Positions 1-9,041 of a stretch of 64,000 bases of DNA are shown piece by piece. A program made the position numbers and the translations under genes. The stretch comes from Devosia sp. FJ2-5-3 (GTDB taxonomy: Bacteria; Pseudomonadota; Alphaproteobacteria; Rhizobiales; Devosiaceae). The notes beneath the pieces were generated by a model that ran no database searches, was not told the DNA's origin, and saw only the letters and a program-made list of their open reading frames with translations. The stretch is taken from NCBI RefSeq assembly GCF_029201545.1, contig NZ_CP104007.1:3816501-3880500 (forward strand), in the 5' to 3' direction. The number at the start of each line of letters is the position of its first letter. Position 1 is the stretch's first letter.

Positions 1-1116
1 AGCATCAACAGTCTTGAGCGTGGCAGAAGCTGCGAACGCGTAGGTACCGCCGCCAACGCCCGAGACGACTGCATCCACGAGCGTCGAACCACCGATGCCA
101 GCAACAGAAACAGATGCAGTTTCAGCGTTCAGCGTCAGCTTTTCGATACCAGCAGCGGTAAGGCCCGCGGTCGTTGCGCCCTTCAGCGTGATGGTGAGCG
201 CGTCAGCAGTGCCTGCAACGTCCTTGACGTCGAACGCAACAGCAGCATTTACTCCCTCAACGCCGAAGGCAACCGTCTTGGCAACGTTAGTGACGGTCAG
301 ATCGTTAGCCGAGGCCTTGGACCAGACGGTGGTTACACCTTCTGCCTTGTCCAGATTGACGACAACTGCTGCGCCATCTGCAGTCAGGTTCAGGACTTCG
401 ACGTTCTTGAGGATAGTGGTGGAGCCATCAACAGTTACGCCTGTCGCCAGTGTAGCATTGAGCGTGTCAGTGCCAACGCCGGCGTCGATCTTGTCGCCGT
501 TGTTCCAGAAGTCAGCGGTGGTTGCATTGATGGTGTCATTGAAGACGGAGGTCTTCAGGGTACCAGCGGCATCCGAATTAGCAGCTTCAGGAGCGGCGGT
601 GAGCAGGACTTCAAGACCATTCGCAACCGATTCAACGGCATTCTTGATCTGCGTGTCAGTCTGCTTTTCAGTTACACCATTGATGAAGGTGTTCGCAGCC
701 GTGATCGCAGCAGTGCCCGAATAGGCGGCAACCTTCGTTGGCGTATCAAGCGACGCGGTGAAGCGCGCTGCAGCGTCGATCTTGAAATCAACGATGGTCT
801 TGTCGGAGCCCTGGGCGCCGTCGAGGATCGCGATTGCGATGTTGTTGATGTTCAGTGCGCCGGTGTTGAGCGCGTTGACGAAGAAGTTCAGACCACCTTC
901 TTCAGCATCACGATTGAACAGCGACTTGTAGATCGAGTTAACGATCTCGGTATTGTTCTTATCCTTGAAGCGCTCTTTGTACTCAGCAGTCGAGGCCAGG
1001 TCGCCGATGGCGGTCAGGTTTGCGCCATTGTTGGTGGCAGTGTTGAAGAAAGCCAGACCGATCGGGTCAGCGGGACGGCCGAACAGGGCGACGTAGACGC
1101 CTTGGATGGATGCCAT
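1..1116 (-). CDS. DUF4214 S-layer-like surface protein (3' end beyond window)
   Basis: 372 residues are visible and the frame is open to the window edge, so the C-terminus is missing. The N-terminus reads MASIQGVYVALFGRPADPIG, followed by a second copy of the same pattern (residues about 55-85, SLFNRDAEEGGLNFF). This tyrosine/GRPAD pattern is the DUF4214 domain found at the N-terminus of alphaproteobacterial S-layer and RTX-type exoproteins. The rest is Ala/Thr/Asn/Val-rich with almost no cysteine, and residues about 190-372 look like repeated beta-strands (for example LKNVEVLNLTADGAAVVV). No Sec signal peptide is visible, which fits type I secretion through a C-terminal signal, but that end cannot be seen. 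AGAGGAA lies just upstream of the ATG. Codon use is less GC-biased than its neighbours, as in a highly expressed gene. The family call is good; the S-layer role is inferred. Confidence 0.8.
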   Translation of the reverse strand, partial: MASIQGVYVALFGRPADPIGLAFFNTATNNGANLTAIGDLASTAEYKERFKDKNNTEIVNSIYKSLFNRDAEEGGLNFFVNALNTGALNINNIAIAILDGAQGSDKTIVDFKIDAAARFTASLDTPTKVAAYSGTAAITAANTFINGVTEKQTDTQIKNAVESVANGLEVLLTAAPEAANSDAAGTLKTSVFNDTINATTADFWNNGDKIDAGVGTDTLNATLATGVTVDGSTTILKNVEVLNLTADGAAVVVNLDKAEGVTTVWSKASANDLTVTNVAKTVAFGVEGVNAAVAFDVKDVAGTADALTITLKGATTAGLTAAGIEKLTLNAETASVSVAGIGGSTLVDAVVSGVGGGTYAFAASATLKTVDA

Positions 1117-1199
1117 GGAGAAATTCCTCTCGAATTGAATCGCGACCTTGTCAGTCGGTCCGTGAGAGCTACAGCCTCTCCTGTATGCAGTCAAGCAGT

Positions 1200-1214
1200 T
1201 ACTGTACTGTACAG
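1200..1214. promoter_or_regulatory. palindromic operator candidate upstream of the DUF4214 gene
   Basis: CTGTAC-T-GTACAG (1202-1214) is a perfect palindrome with a one-base centre, and it overlaps TACTGTAC (1200-1207). The reverse complement of that octamer, GTACAGTA, recurs at 1382-1389, 41 bp before the divergent XRE gene. The rest of the 313-bp gap between the two genes shows nothing else I can name. An XRE protein is a natural candidate binder; this is inference. Confidence 0.4.
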
Positions 1215-1381
1215 CAAAGTTGAGGCGCCGAATGTGGACGCCACCGCCCCAGCGGCACCTTAGGCTAGCCATAGCGCCTGAACGTTAACCCTCTAATGCA
1301 CTGATATTAGACAATTATTTCTGAACGACCGCAGGGTGGCGCGAAGTTTGCGCTGGACAAGCCAACGACGCGCGACTAGGG

Positions 1382-1389
1382 GTACAGTA
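1382..1389. promoter_or_regulatory. second TACTGTAC-type half-site, upstream of the XRE gene
   Basis: GTACAGTA is the reverse complement of the octamer at 1200-1207. It lies where a repressor or autoregulator of the XRE gene could bind. Eight bases alone are weak evidence; the value is in the pairing with the palindrome on the other side of the intergenic region. Confidence 0.3.
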
Positions 1390-1429
1390 AAGAACATACT
1401 CTTGGCCCCTGAAATGAGGCCTTGTTGGG

Positions 1430-1813
1430 GTGACGACAGTGGCGAGCAATATTGTCCGGAACAGGGAAACGCATGAACTCGCGGAGCTGCGCAAGCAGGC
1501 CGGGCTGTGGCTGCGCCAGAAGCGCGAAGCGGCCGGCTTGAGCCAGCGCGAGCTCGCCGGGGCAGTGGGATTTGAGTATTATACCTTCATCTCTCAGATT
1601 GAATCCGGTCGCGGAAAAGTGCCGGCGGATCGATTCGAGGCCTATGCGAAGGCGGTCAAGGTCGATGCCCGCGAGTTTGCCATGACCATGCTGCGCTACA
1701 ATGATCCGCACACTTATGGCCTTATTTTCGGTGTTGAACAGCCTGCGGCCAGTAAAGGCCTTTCCGATCTCGAAGCGCGGCTGCGCCGGCTGGAGGCACG
1801 CCTGCCGGAATAG
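1430..1813 (+). CDS. XRE-family helix-turn-helix regulator
   Basis: 127 aa. The HTH spans residues about 25-65 (LRQKREAAGLSQRELAGAVG then FISQIESGRGKVPADRFEAY), a standard XRE/Cro-CI fold. A short C-terminal part ends in an Arg/Leu/Glu-rich helix (LSDLEARLRRLEARLPE) that may dimerise. The start is GTG with GAGG ten bases upstream; a second GTG three codons later is possible. It is divergent from the DUF4214 gene and is followed by a strong terminator, so it is monocistronic. It probably acts on the surface-protein promoter and on itself, but no direct evidence shows this. Confidence 0.85.
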   Translation: MTTVASNIVRNRETHELAELRKQAGLWLRQKREAAGLSQRELAGAVGFEYYTFISQIESGRGKVPADRFEAYAKAVKVDAREFAMTMLRYNDPHTYGLIFGVEQPAASKGLSDLEARLRRLEARLPE

Positions 1814-1845
1814 GCCATTCCGAACCGCCACGACCCGCATAAACA

Positions 1846-1873
1846 AAAGGCCCCGAAATTTTCGGGGCCTTTT
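1846..1873 (+). terminator. rho-independent terminator after the XRE gene
   Basis: A GC-rich perfect stem (GGCCCCGAAA / TTTCGGGGCC) is flanked by an A-run and a T-run, starting about 33 bp after the XRE stop. Because the palindrome carries A's on one side and T's on the other, it could work in both directions. Confidence 0.85.
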
Positions 1874-1920
1874 TGCATTTCGGCCTCTGCCATTGGAAGG
1901 GGCGCTTTCACTAGAGTCGC

Positions 1921-2014
1921 GCTTCCCTCGGGCTTGACCCGAGGGCCTTCATCCATGGCCGAATTGTCGGAGTGGGGCTAACTAAAAGGTCCTCGGGTCA
2001 AGCCCGAGGGAAGC
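1921..2014. repeat. bipartite inverted repeat, CCCTCGGG family
   Basis: Two hairpins, CCCTCGGGCTTGACCCGAGG at 1925-1944 and its inverted copy at 1991-2010, are both flanked by GCTTC/GAAGC so that the whole element is one long inverted repeat. A second copy with the same arms lies at 35226-35316. It is a dispersed REP/MITE-like intergenic element of this genome. Confidence 0.75.
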
Positions 2015-2097
2015 CCGGCGCTCGATGGAGTGATGCGAGCAAAATTGGGTCTCCACCCGACTCTTCTAGCCACTTCCCGCTGGGAGCAGACGCTGCG

Positions 2098-3474
2098 TCA
2101 GGCGAAGAAATTGAGAACGTCGTCGATGATGTCTGCGCGTCCGATAATGGTGTAGCTGCCGCCGGAGGGGGTAGCGTTGGTGATCACGCCAATATCGGCA
2201 ACATCCATGCCGCCGAGGCCCTTCTGTTCGATCAGAATGCGGCCGTCGGTCCGGTACTGGAAGCTGTAGCCGTCCATCTGCTCCTTGAAATAATTCACGA
2301 GGCTGTAGAGCGGTCCGAAATCGAGCTGCAGATCCTGCGCGAAACCGAACTGGCCGCGCAATTCCTCGAGCTTCTGGTAATTGTCGAGGGAGATTTCACC
2401 GATCTTGATCGGTTTTTTGGTGTCCGCCTCGATCATCTGGCCCGGCGGAAGCTTGATGCCGGAGAACAACAGATCGAGCATCTTGGCCGCATCGATTTCG
2501 GCCTGGCTGACGACAAGCTTGCCGCCGGCATCGCTGGCGACGGGCTCGACGGCCACCGGGACAAACTGGGCGGCGCGGAAATCGGCGGCAGGGCCGAGAT
2601 TGGCCAGCTGCACCACATTTTCGGCGGGCGTGAACTGCACCAGAACCGGCATGTCGGGCAGGTCCGGCACCGGAATATCGAGGGGCGCCATCACGATCGG
2701 CGCATCGACGGCAATCGGCTGGGGTATATGGTGAATGGCTTCGGCCACCACGGCCTCGAGCGAAGCATTATCGGCCTGGGCCAGCATGGGCTCATGATCG
2801 ACCAGGGCGAGGGCCACGAGCTTTTCGACCTCGGCATCCTGGCTGGCGTGGAGCGGCTTGAGCACGAGCTCGCCGGCGAGGATCAACCCGGCCAGAATAG
2901 CGGCGTTGACCGGCGCATCGACGGCGTCAAAGGCGCGGGCGAATGCAGCCTGGGCACGCGCCAAGGCGCTGACCGACTTTTCGGTGGCGCGGGCATCGGG
3001 GCCAAGCGCGCCAGTCTTGTCGGACAGGCCCTTGGCATGGGCTTCGCCATTTTCCAGCTTGAACAGCAGGAACACCGCCGAAATCGACATGATGATGCGC
3101 GCGGCCGGGTGAACGACGACGTTCTTGGCGCGGTCGGACCGAATGGACAGCTGATCGCGCACAGCATGCTCGAACTGGGCGACGAGCGAGGTGATGTCGG
3201 CAGCCTCGAGCCGCATGTCGAACGGTTCGCAGATGAGATGGCAGATATCATCGATGCGCGCGATGTGGAGGAACACGTCCTGGCTGGCCGTGTCGAAAAA
3301 CACCATCCACGGCTCGCCCTCGTCGCTGACGCCACGATCGATGCCGATGCCTGCCCCGTTTTCGGCGAGGAGACGGTGGGCGCGATAGAAATCGGCTATT
3401 TCCTGCGTCGACCAGTCGCGGACGGGAGCCTTGGCTCTTTGCTTGAACCGTCCAGGAAAGGCAAGGATTGGCAT
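2098..3474 (-). CDS. uncharacterised conserved-type protein
   Basis: 458 aa of unassigned function. The N-terminal 100 residues (DWSTQEIADFYRAHRLL, then GVSDEGEPWMVFFDTASQDVFLHIARID) look like a folded domain. One hydrophobic stretch (about 125-140, IIMSISAVFLLFKL) could be a membrane anchor. The middle is Ala/Val/Pro-rich (VMAPLDIPVPDLPDMPVLVQF) and the C-terminal 120 residues again look globular. No cysteine cluster, nucleotide-binding motif or signal peptide is visible. It sits between the S-layer-like gene and the glycan genes on the same strand as the former, so a role at the cell surface is possible but unproved. Third-position GC bias on this strand supports it over the equally long antisense reading. 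Confidence 0.7.
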   Translation of the reverse strand: MPILAFPGRFKQRAKAPVRDWSTQEIADFYRAHRLLAENGAGIGIDRGVSDEGEPWMVFFDTASQDVFLHIARIDDICHLICEPFDMRLEAADITSLVAQFEHAVRDQLSIRSDRAKNVVVHPAARIIMSISAVFLLFKLENGEAHAKGLSDKTGALGPDARATEKSVSALARAQAAFARAFDAVDAPVNAAILAGLILAGELVLKPLHASQDAEVEKLVALALVDHEPMLAQADNASLEAVVAEAIHHIPQPIAVDAPIVMAPLDIPVPDLPDMPVLVQFTPAENVVQLANLGPAADFRAAQFVPVAVEPVASDAGGKLVVSQAEIDAAKMLDLLFSGIKLPPGQMIEADTKKPIKIGEISLDNYQKLEELRGQFGFAQDLQLDFGPLYSLVNYFKEQMDGYSFQYRTDGRILIEQKGLGGMDVADIGVITNATPSGGSYTIIGRADIIDDVLNFFA

Positions 3475-3658
3475 GGATGAGGAGCTCTTCTATCAGATCC
3501 GGCACCACGCAGGGCACCATGGCGATCATTGCACGATATTGGTAAACCAAGGACCAATGCAGCGCAATCTATAGGACCGGCCAGATCGCGCCGGGATGTA
3601 ATTTTTCCGTCGGGACGATAGGGATTTGTTGCAATCATCCCACAGTTTTACTTCGCCA

Positions 3659-4549
3659 TCAGATTTCGGGATGACGGGAATGGCCACGCATGCGCACAGC
3701 GCCGAAGCGCGGCGGCTCATAGTGATTCTCTGCGGTGAACGGGGACAGGAAGAGATCCTCGCGCACCAGATCGTCGCGCACGAAGAAGGCGTTGACCCCG
3801 AAAATATCGCAGCCCACGAGGCTGTAGCCCCCTGCCCGGCCGATGTTTTCAAGGGCCTTGAGACTGGCCCCGAAGCGGGTGGTGCCGCGCCAGACGCCGT
3901 CAGCGCGATAAGGGACCTCATAGTCCATGCCCGGGGGATAGTGGGCGTTGTATTCGATGCAGAACAGCCGCGGGCGCAGGGGGAGCAATTTTCGCCAGAC
4001 ATGGGCGGTGTTGTAGTCGATATCGACCGAGACATAATCGGGCTCGAAATCGATCCGGGAGAGGAGAATGTCGTCGATATTTTCCAGGGTGATCATCTGG
4101 TCGACGAGCGTGAGCGCGCCAGCCTCGAGGGCCGACCCCACGGCGTGGCGGATCGAATCGGTTTCGGCGGCGCCGGCCTCGACCCAGAGGCCCTGCCAGC
4201 CGGTTTCGAGCAGAAGGCGGGTGGTGTTTTCGATGCCGTCGCCGGCGGCGACTTCGACGAAGCGCTGGGTCTTGGTGCCGATGCGGGCGAAGATTTCGGC
4301 AATGATGCCGTCTTCATTGTTCTGGCTGAAAACCTGCCCATGGGCGCAGGAGACGCGGCGGGCATCGGCGTAACGGGGCGTTGCGGCGAGCGTATCGATC
4401 AGGGCGACGGACTGGTTGGCGTGCAGGACCGAAAGCGTCTGCGCGATGGCGCCGACCGCGTTCTCAAGCGAAGCCAGGCGATCCGAAACGATTTTCAGGC
4501 CAGGATCGGATTCGATCGGAATGCCTGCATTTGACCTGCCAAACCGCAT
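3659..4549 (-). CDS. FkbM-family-like methyltransferase
   Basis: 296 aa. After a short coiled N-terminus the core begins with SQNNEDGIIAEIFARIG, then RFVEVAAGDGIENTT, the SAM-binding loop. SVDIDYNTAHVWRKLLPLRPRLFCIEYNAHYPPG follows, as in FkbM-type methyltransferases, and GYSLVGCDIFGVNAFFVRDDL lies near the end. The family methylates sugars of glycans or small molecules. The ATG is chosen because GGAG lies six bases upstream; the frame stays open further but without an RBS. It is divergent from the glycosyltransferase at 4716, with which it probably shares a surface-glycan role. The substrate is unknown. Confidence 0.7.
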   Translation of the reverse strand: MRFGRSNAGIPIESDPGLKIVSDRLASLENAVGAIAQTLSVLHANQSVALIDTLAATPRYADARRVSCAHGQVFSQNNEDGIIAEIFARIGTKTQRFVEVAAGDGIENTTRLLLETGWQGLWVEAGAAETDSIRHAVGSALEAGALTLVDQMITLENIDDILLSRIDFEPDYVSVDIDYNTAHVWRKLLPLRPRLFCIEYNAHYPPGMDYEVPYRADGVWRGTTRFGASLKALENIGRAGGYSLVGCDIFGVNAFFVRDDLVREDLFLSPFTAENHYEPPRFGAVRMRGHSRHPEI

Positions 4550-4715
4550 TTTGTCTCCACTGCAATGAATGGCCATGGCTAGCACCGCTGAGGCGGCGAG
4601 ACCAGTGCCGCGGCGACAATGCGCTGGCAGCACTTGAGCTGGGCGGGCAGGATTGTTAGGACCGGGGGCCCAACATCGTTCTGGGACGTCACGCTCACCT
4701 ATGCAGAGACATACG

Positions 4716-5711
4716 ATGTCGGCATCACAAATCTCCCACCATTCGCGCCAGGGCCGGGTCCTGATCTCCATAATCGTGCCAGTGTTCAACGAAGAGGAGG
4801 CCGTGGCCGACTTTGTCGAACATCTGGTGCCGCACATCCCGACGGACGAGATCAATTACGAAATCGTCTTCGTCAACGACGGAAGCCGGGATGGAACCCT
4901 CGGGGCGCTGCGGAAAATCCTCGCGGGGAACGCGCATGTCCGCATTGTAGACCTGACACGGAATTTCGGCAAGGAAGCGGCCATGTCCGCCGGCCTCGAC
5001 AATGCGCGGGGTGATGCGGTCATCGTCATCGATGTCGACCTGCAGGAGCCGCCCGAGCTGATCGCGCCGATGATCGCCCGCTGGCGCGAGGGATTTGACG
5101 TGGTCTATGGCCAGCGCGTGTCGCGGGCGAGCGACGGCTTTTTCAAGCGCTTCACCGCCGGCGGTTTTTACAAGATGTTCAACCGGCTGTCGCACTCGAA
5201 AATCCCCGAGGATGTGGGGGATTTCCGGCTGATGGATCGCAGGGTGGTGGACGCGCTCAAGCTCATGCCCGAGCGCGTGCGCTTCATGAAGGGGCTTTTT
5301 GCCTGGGTGGGGTTCAAATCTGTCGCGATCGAATTCGAACGCCGGCAGCGGCATGCGGGCACCACGAAGTTCAATTACTGGCGGCTGTGGAATTTCGCGC
5401 TCGACGGCATCACGTCGTTTTCCACCGTTCCGCTGCGGATCTGGACCTATTTCGGCCTCGCAATAGCCAGCGTGTCGTTCCTTTATGGCATCTTCATCGT
5501 GGGCAGGACCATCGTCTCGGGGATCGACATGCCCGGCTATGCATCGCTGCTGGCGGCCGTGCTGTTTCTCGGCGGCGTGCAATTGATCGGGTTGGGCGTG
5601 ATCGGGGAATATCTCGGGCGTGTCTATATGGAGGTCAAGCGCCGCCCGGTCTATCTGCAGTCAGAGGTCTATGAGGCGGAAAAGACCGACAGGGACCGGT
5701 CCCCATCGTGA
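4716..5711 (+). CDS. gtrB: GT2 glycosyltransferase, GtrB/bactoprenol glycosyltransferase type
   Basis: 331 aa from ATG 4716 (AGAG seven bases upstream); an in-frame ATG at 4701 is the alternative. Residues 20-230 are a GT-A fold: SIIVPVFNEEE, VFVNDGSRDGT, DLTRNFGKEAAMSAG and VIDVDLQEPPELI, the DxD-containing metal and sugar-nucleotide site. VGDFRLMDRRVV is typical of the DPM1/GtrB group. Two C-terminal membrane helices (about 245-320) end in GVIGEYLGRVYMEVKRRP, a hallmark of this group. It would load a sugar onto undecaprenyl phosphate at the inner face of the membrane. Its stop overlaps the next start by four bases, so the two are translationally coupled. Confidence 0.88.
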   Translation: MSASQISHHSRQGRVLISIIVPVFNEEEAVADFVEHLVPHIPTDEINYEIVFVNDGSRDGTLGALRKILAGNAHVRIVDLTRNFGKEAAMSAGLDNARGDAVIVIDVDLQEPPELIAPMIARWREGFDVVYGQRVSRASDGFFKRFTAGGFYKMFNRLSHSKIPEDVGDFRLMDRRVVDALKLMPERVRFMKGLFAWVGFKSVAIEFERRQRHAGTTKFNYWRLWNFALDGITSFSTVPLRIWTYFGLAIASVSFLYGIFIVGRTIVSGIDMPGYASLLAAVLFLGGVQLIGLGVIGEYLGRVYMEVKRRPVYLQSEVYEAEKTDRDRSPS

Positions 5712-6127
5712 CGCAAATCTCATCGGAAAGGGCAGAAACGGCCCGCCAGGCCGGCATCTTTGCCCTGGTCGGGCTGGTGGCGACCGGCGTTCACTATGTC
5801 GTCGCGCTGGCATTGTCGCTGGCCATGCCCGTGGTCTGGGCCAATCCTTTCGGATTTCTCATGGCGTTCGGCGTTTCCTATGTGGGACATGGGCGCCTGA
5901 CCTTCAGGCTCAAGGACGGCGAACACCATCACCGCAAACGCCTGCCGCGATTTGCCCTCACCGCAACCGCCGGCTTTCTCATCGGGCAGGCAATCCTGCT
6001 GGTTCTTCGGGCGCTGACCCCGTTTCCCGACTGGCTGGCCCTCGGGATCGCGCTGGGCGTGGTTCCGGTCTTCACCTTCGTGACGTCCCGCATCTGGGTG
6101 TTTTCGTCCCCCCGCAACAGCAAGTAA
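5708..6127 (+). CDS. gtrA: GtrA-family membrane flippase-like protein
   Basis: 139 aa with four predicted membrane helices (about 15-35, 42-62, 80-100, 108-128), the GtrA size and layout. Family motifs are FALVGLVATGVHYVVALAL, NPFGFLMAFGVSYVGHGRLTF and the C-terminal SRIWVF. GtrA proteins are thought to flip the lipid-linked sugar made by GtrB. The GTG start lies inside the gtrB stop (GTGA), so translation is coupled. The order gtrB-gtrA-large membrane glycosyltransferase matches the glycan-modification cassettes of phages and bacteria. Confidence 0.88.
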   Translation: MTQISSERAETARQAGIFALVGLVATGVHYVVALALSLAMPVVWANPFGFLMAFGVSYVGHGRLTFRLKDGEHHHRKRLPRFALTATAGFLIGQAILLVLRALTPFPDWLALGIALGVVPVFTFVTSRIWVFSSPRNSK

Positions 6128-6142
6128 GGGCCGCTCAAGGCG

Positions 6143-7840
6143 ATGATTGCGCAGGAACATTCGGCACCAGGCGTGCGGCATTCGGCAGATCGCCTGGGGG
6201 CGCTGGCCGCCTATGGCCTTGCCGGCTTGCTGGCGATCCTGTTCTTTTTCACTCTCTACCCCAACCCCGTCGACTTCCTGATCGGAAACGGGGCCTATTT
6301 CGAGATGGGCGATACGCCCCAACATGTCTCGGGCTGGCTGCTTTATGCCAAGGATTCCTGGCGCTGGCCTCTTCTCAGCACCCAGATGATCTCCCCACAA
6401 CAGGGCAGCCACATCGCCCTCACAGACAGTATTCCCCTCGCGGCGCTGCTGTTCAAACCCATCGCGCCGTTTCTCTGGGAGAACTTCCACTATTTCGGCC
6501 TCTGGCATTTGGGGGCCAAGATCTTGCAGGCCACAGGGGCGGTGTTCCTGATCCGCGCCCTTGGCCACAAGACGATATTGGCCGGCCTGGTCGCGGCGGC
6601 CCTGGCGCTGATGTCCCCGTCGATGCTGTTCAGACTGCAGCACACGGCGCTGATGTCGCATGGGCTGCTGCTGTTTGCCCTTGGATTTTACTTCGGGGCC
6701 TTGAGGCGAGACTGGTCCCTGCGCCGGCTTTGCCTTGCCTTTGCCGTGCTGATCCTCGTCGCCCTGCTGGTTCATCCCTATCTCGTGGCCATGGTCTTTT
6801 CCCTGTTTCTAGCAGCAAGCTGGGACCGCTGGGGTGGGTTGCAGCACTGGCGCAAGGTGCTGGCAACAATAGGGATTGTGACGATTTCAGTGGCCGTGCC
6901 GGCGATCCTGCTCGGCTATGGTTCGGCCGCCAGCAGCGGGGCAAGCGGCGGATTCGATATCTATTCGATGAACCTGCTTGCGCCGTTTTGCGGCGGCAGC
7001 CTGTCGCCGTGCGGCTTAATCGATGCCACCGGCGGGCAGTATGAGGGATTTAACTATCTTGGGCTGGGGACGCTGCTCATCGTCGCGGCGGCGCTGGTAT
7101 CCGCTGCGCTGACCTGGCGCTCCTTGCCGCCCTGGGTGTCGTCCCATGCAGCCCTTGTCACCATTCTGACAGGGCTGGTCCTTTATGCCTTGTCCGGCCA
7201 CATCTTCCTGGGAATGCGCGAACTCGTCGCGCTGCAGTATCCGTTTCCGATAAGCACGCTTTCCACTGTTTTCCGGGCATCAGGACGGTTCTTCTGGCCC
7301 GTCGGCTATGCGGCGCTGTTCCTGGCTCTCGCCGCTGTGCTGCGCCTCCGCGCGCCGGTCTATCTGACGCTTCTGCCTTTGGCCCTGATGCTGCAATGGC
7401 TCGACACGGAAGGCCTGCGGCGCGACACGAGGTCGTTCCTGACATCGGTAGCGCCCTTCGATTATTCCGGTTGGTCGCATTTCCAAGGCGAAATCCACAG
7501 CATCAAGGTGACGCCCGAATATGGCTGCGCGGCCGGGATCGAGAACATGCGCTATGTCTACTTCCAAATGGTCGCCGCCCGACTGGGCGTGCCGATCAAT
7601 ACGGCCTATCAGGCGCGCACCTCATCGACCTGCTCGGACCCCGAAGACATCGCCAGCCAGATAGAGCCCGGCGTCTTGCGGGTGAACCTTTCCCCCAGCA
7701 ATGATGAGGTCGCTTCAGCCGACATGCAGGCCCGATTGCGGGACGGCACATGCTGGCAATGGACGGGGTGGCACGGACTGATCATGTGCCTGCCGGGCAG
7801 CGGCCAGCAGGATTGGGCCAAATTGAATATCGCCCAATAG
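6143..7840 (+). CDS. polytopic membrane glycosyltransferase-like protein (DUF6311 type)
   Basis: 565 aa with about ten membrane helices over residues 20-430 and a soluble C-terminal domain of about 130 residues with several cysteines (GCAAGIENMRYV, SSTCSDPED, GTCWQW). An early periplasmic loop holds GAYFEMGDTPQHVSGW, the acidic loop expected of GT-C fold enzymes that use polyprenyl-phosphate sugars; FRLQHTALMSHG and FRASGRFFWPVGY are further marks. I recognise it as DUF6311-like. It starts 15 bp after gtrA and would be the specific transferase of the gtr set, attaching the flipped sugar to a periplasmic glycan. The acceptor is unknown. Confidence 0.75.
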   Translation: MIAQEHSAPGVRHSADRLGALAAYGLAGLLAILFFFTLYPNPVDFLIGNGAYFEMGDTPQHVSGWLLYAKDSWRWPLLSTQMISPQQGSHIALTDSIPLAALLFKPIAPFLWENFHYFGLWHLGAKILQATGAVFLIRALGHKTILAGLVAAALALMSPSMLFRLQHTALMSHGLLLFALGFYFGALRRDWSLRRLCLAFAVLILVALLVHPYLVAMVFSLFLAASWDRWGGLQHWRKVLATIGIVTISVAVPAILLGYGSAASSGASGGFDIYSMNLLAPFCGGSLSPCGLIDATGGQYEGFNYLGLGTLLIVAAALVSAALTWRSLPPWVSSHAALVTILTGLVLYALSGHIFLGMRELVALQYPFPISTLSTVFRASGRFFWPVGYAALFLALAAVLRLRAPVYLTLLPLALMLQWLDTEGLRRDTRSFLTSVAPFDYSGWSHFQGEIHSIKVTPEYGCAAGIENMRYVYFQMVAARLGVPINTAYQARTSSTCSDPEDIASQIEPGVLRVNLSPSNDEVASADMQARLRDGTCWQWTGWHGLIMCLPGSGQQDWAKLNIAQ

Positions 7841-7950
7841 AAGGCAATTCCGCCCGCGACGGCTGCCCCCGGGAAAGTCAAGTTTCCACGGCCACGCGCT
7901 TGAATAGCCACAATCGAGCCGTTAGAGGCAATGCACGAGAAATTTCCTGA

Positions 7951-8982
<1,032 letters not shown>

Positions 8983-8989
8983 GCCTAAG

Positions 8990-9020
8990 TGGGCCCGGTT
9001 AACCCCCGGGCCCTTTTTCT
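8990..9020 (+). terminator. terminator between gmd and rmd
   Basis: GGGCCCGG paired with CCGGGCCC around a seven-base loop, followed by CTTTTTCTTTC. It lies just after the gmd stop and ends about 20 bp before the rmd start, so rmd probably relies on read-through or its own promoter. Confidence 0.8.
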
Positions 9021-9041
9021 TTCTCGATACGGAATGGACCC

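Noticed and set aside
95..724. 209-codon plus-strand frame inside the DUF4214 gene
   Set aside because: Ser/Val/Pro-rich shadow of the repetitive surface protein on the other strand.
1972..3480. 502-codon open frame on the plus strand opposite the 458-aa gene
   Set aside because: Its protein is His/Gly/Asp-rich antisense-type sequence without motifs; the minus-strand frame has the better codon bias and protein-like composition. High GC makes long antisense frames common.
4653..4715. Longer gtrB reading from TTG 4653
   Set aside because: No RBS before it and the extra residues have no homology-like content; ATG 4716 (or 4701) is more likely.
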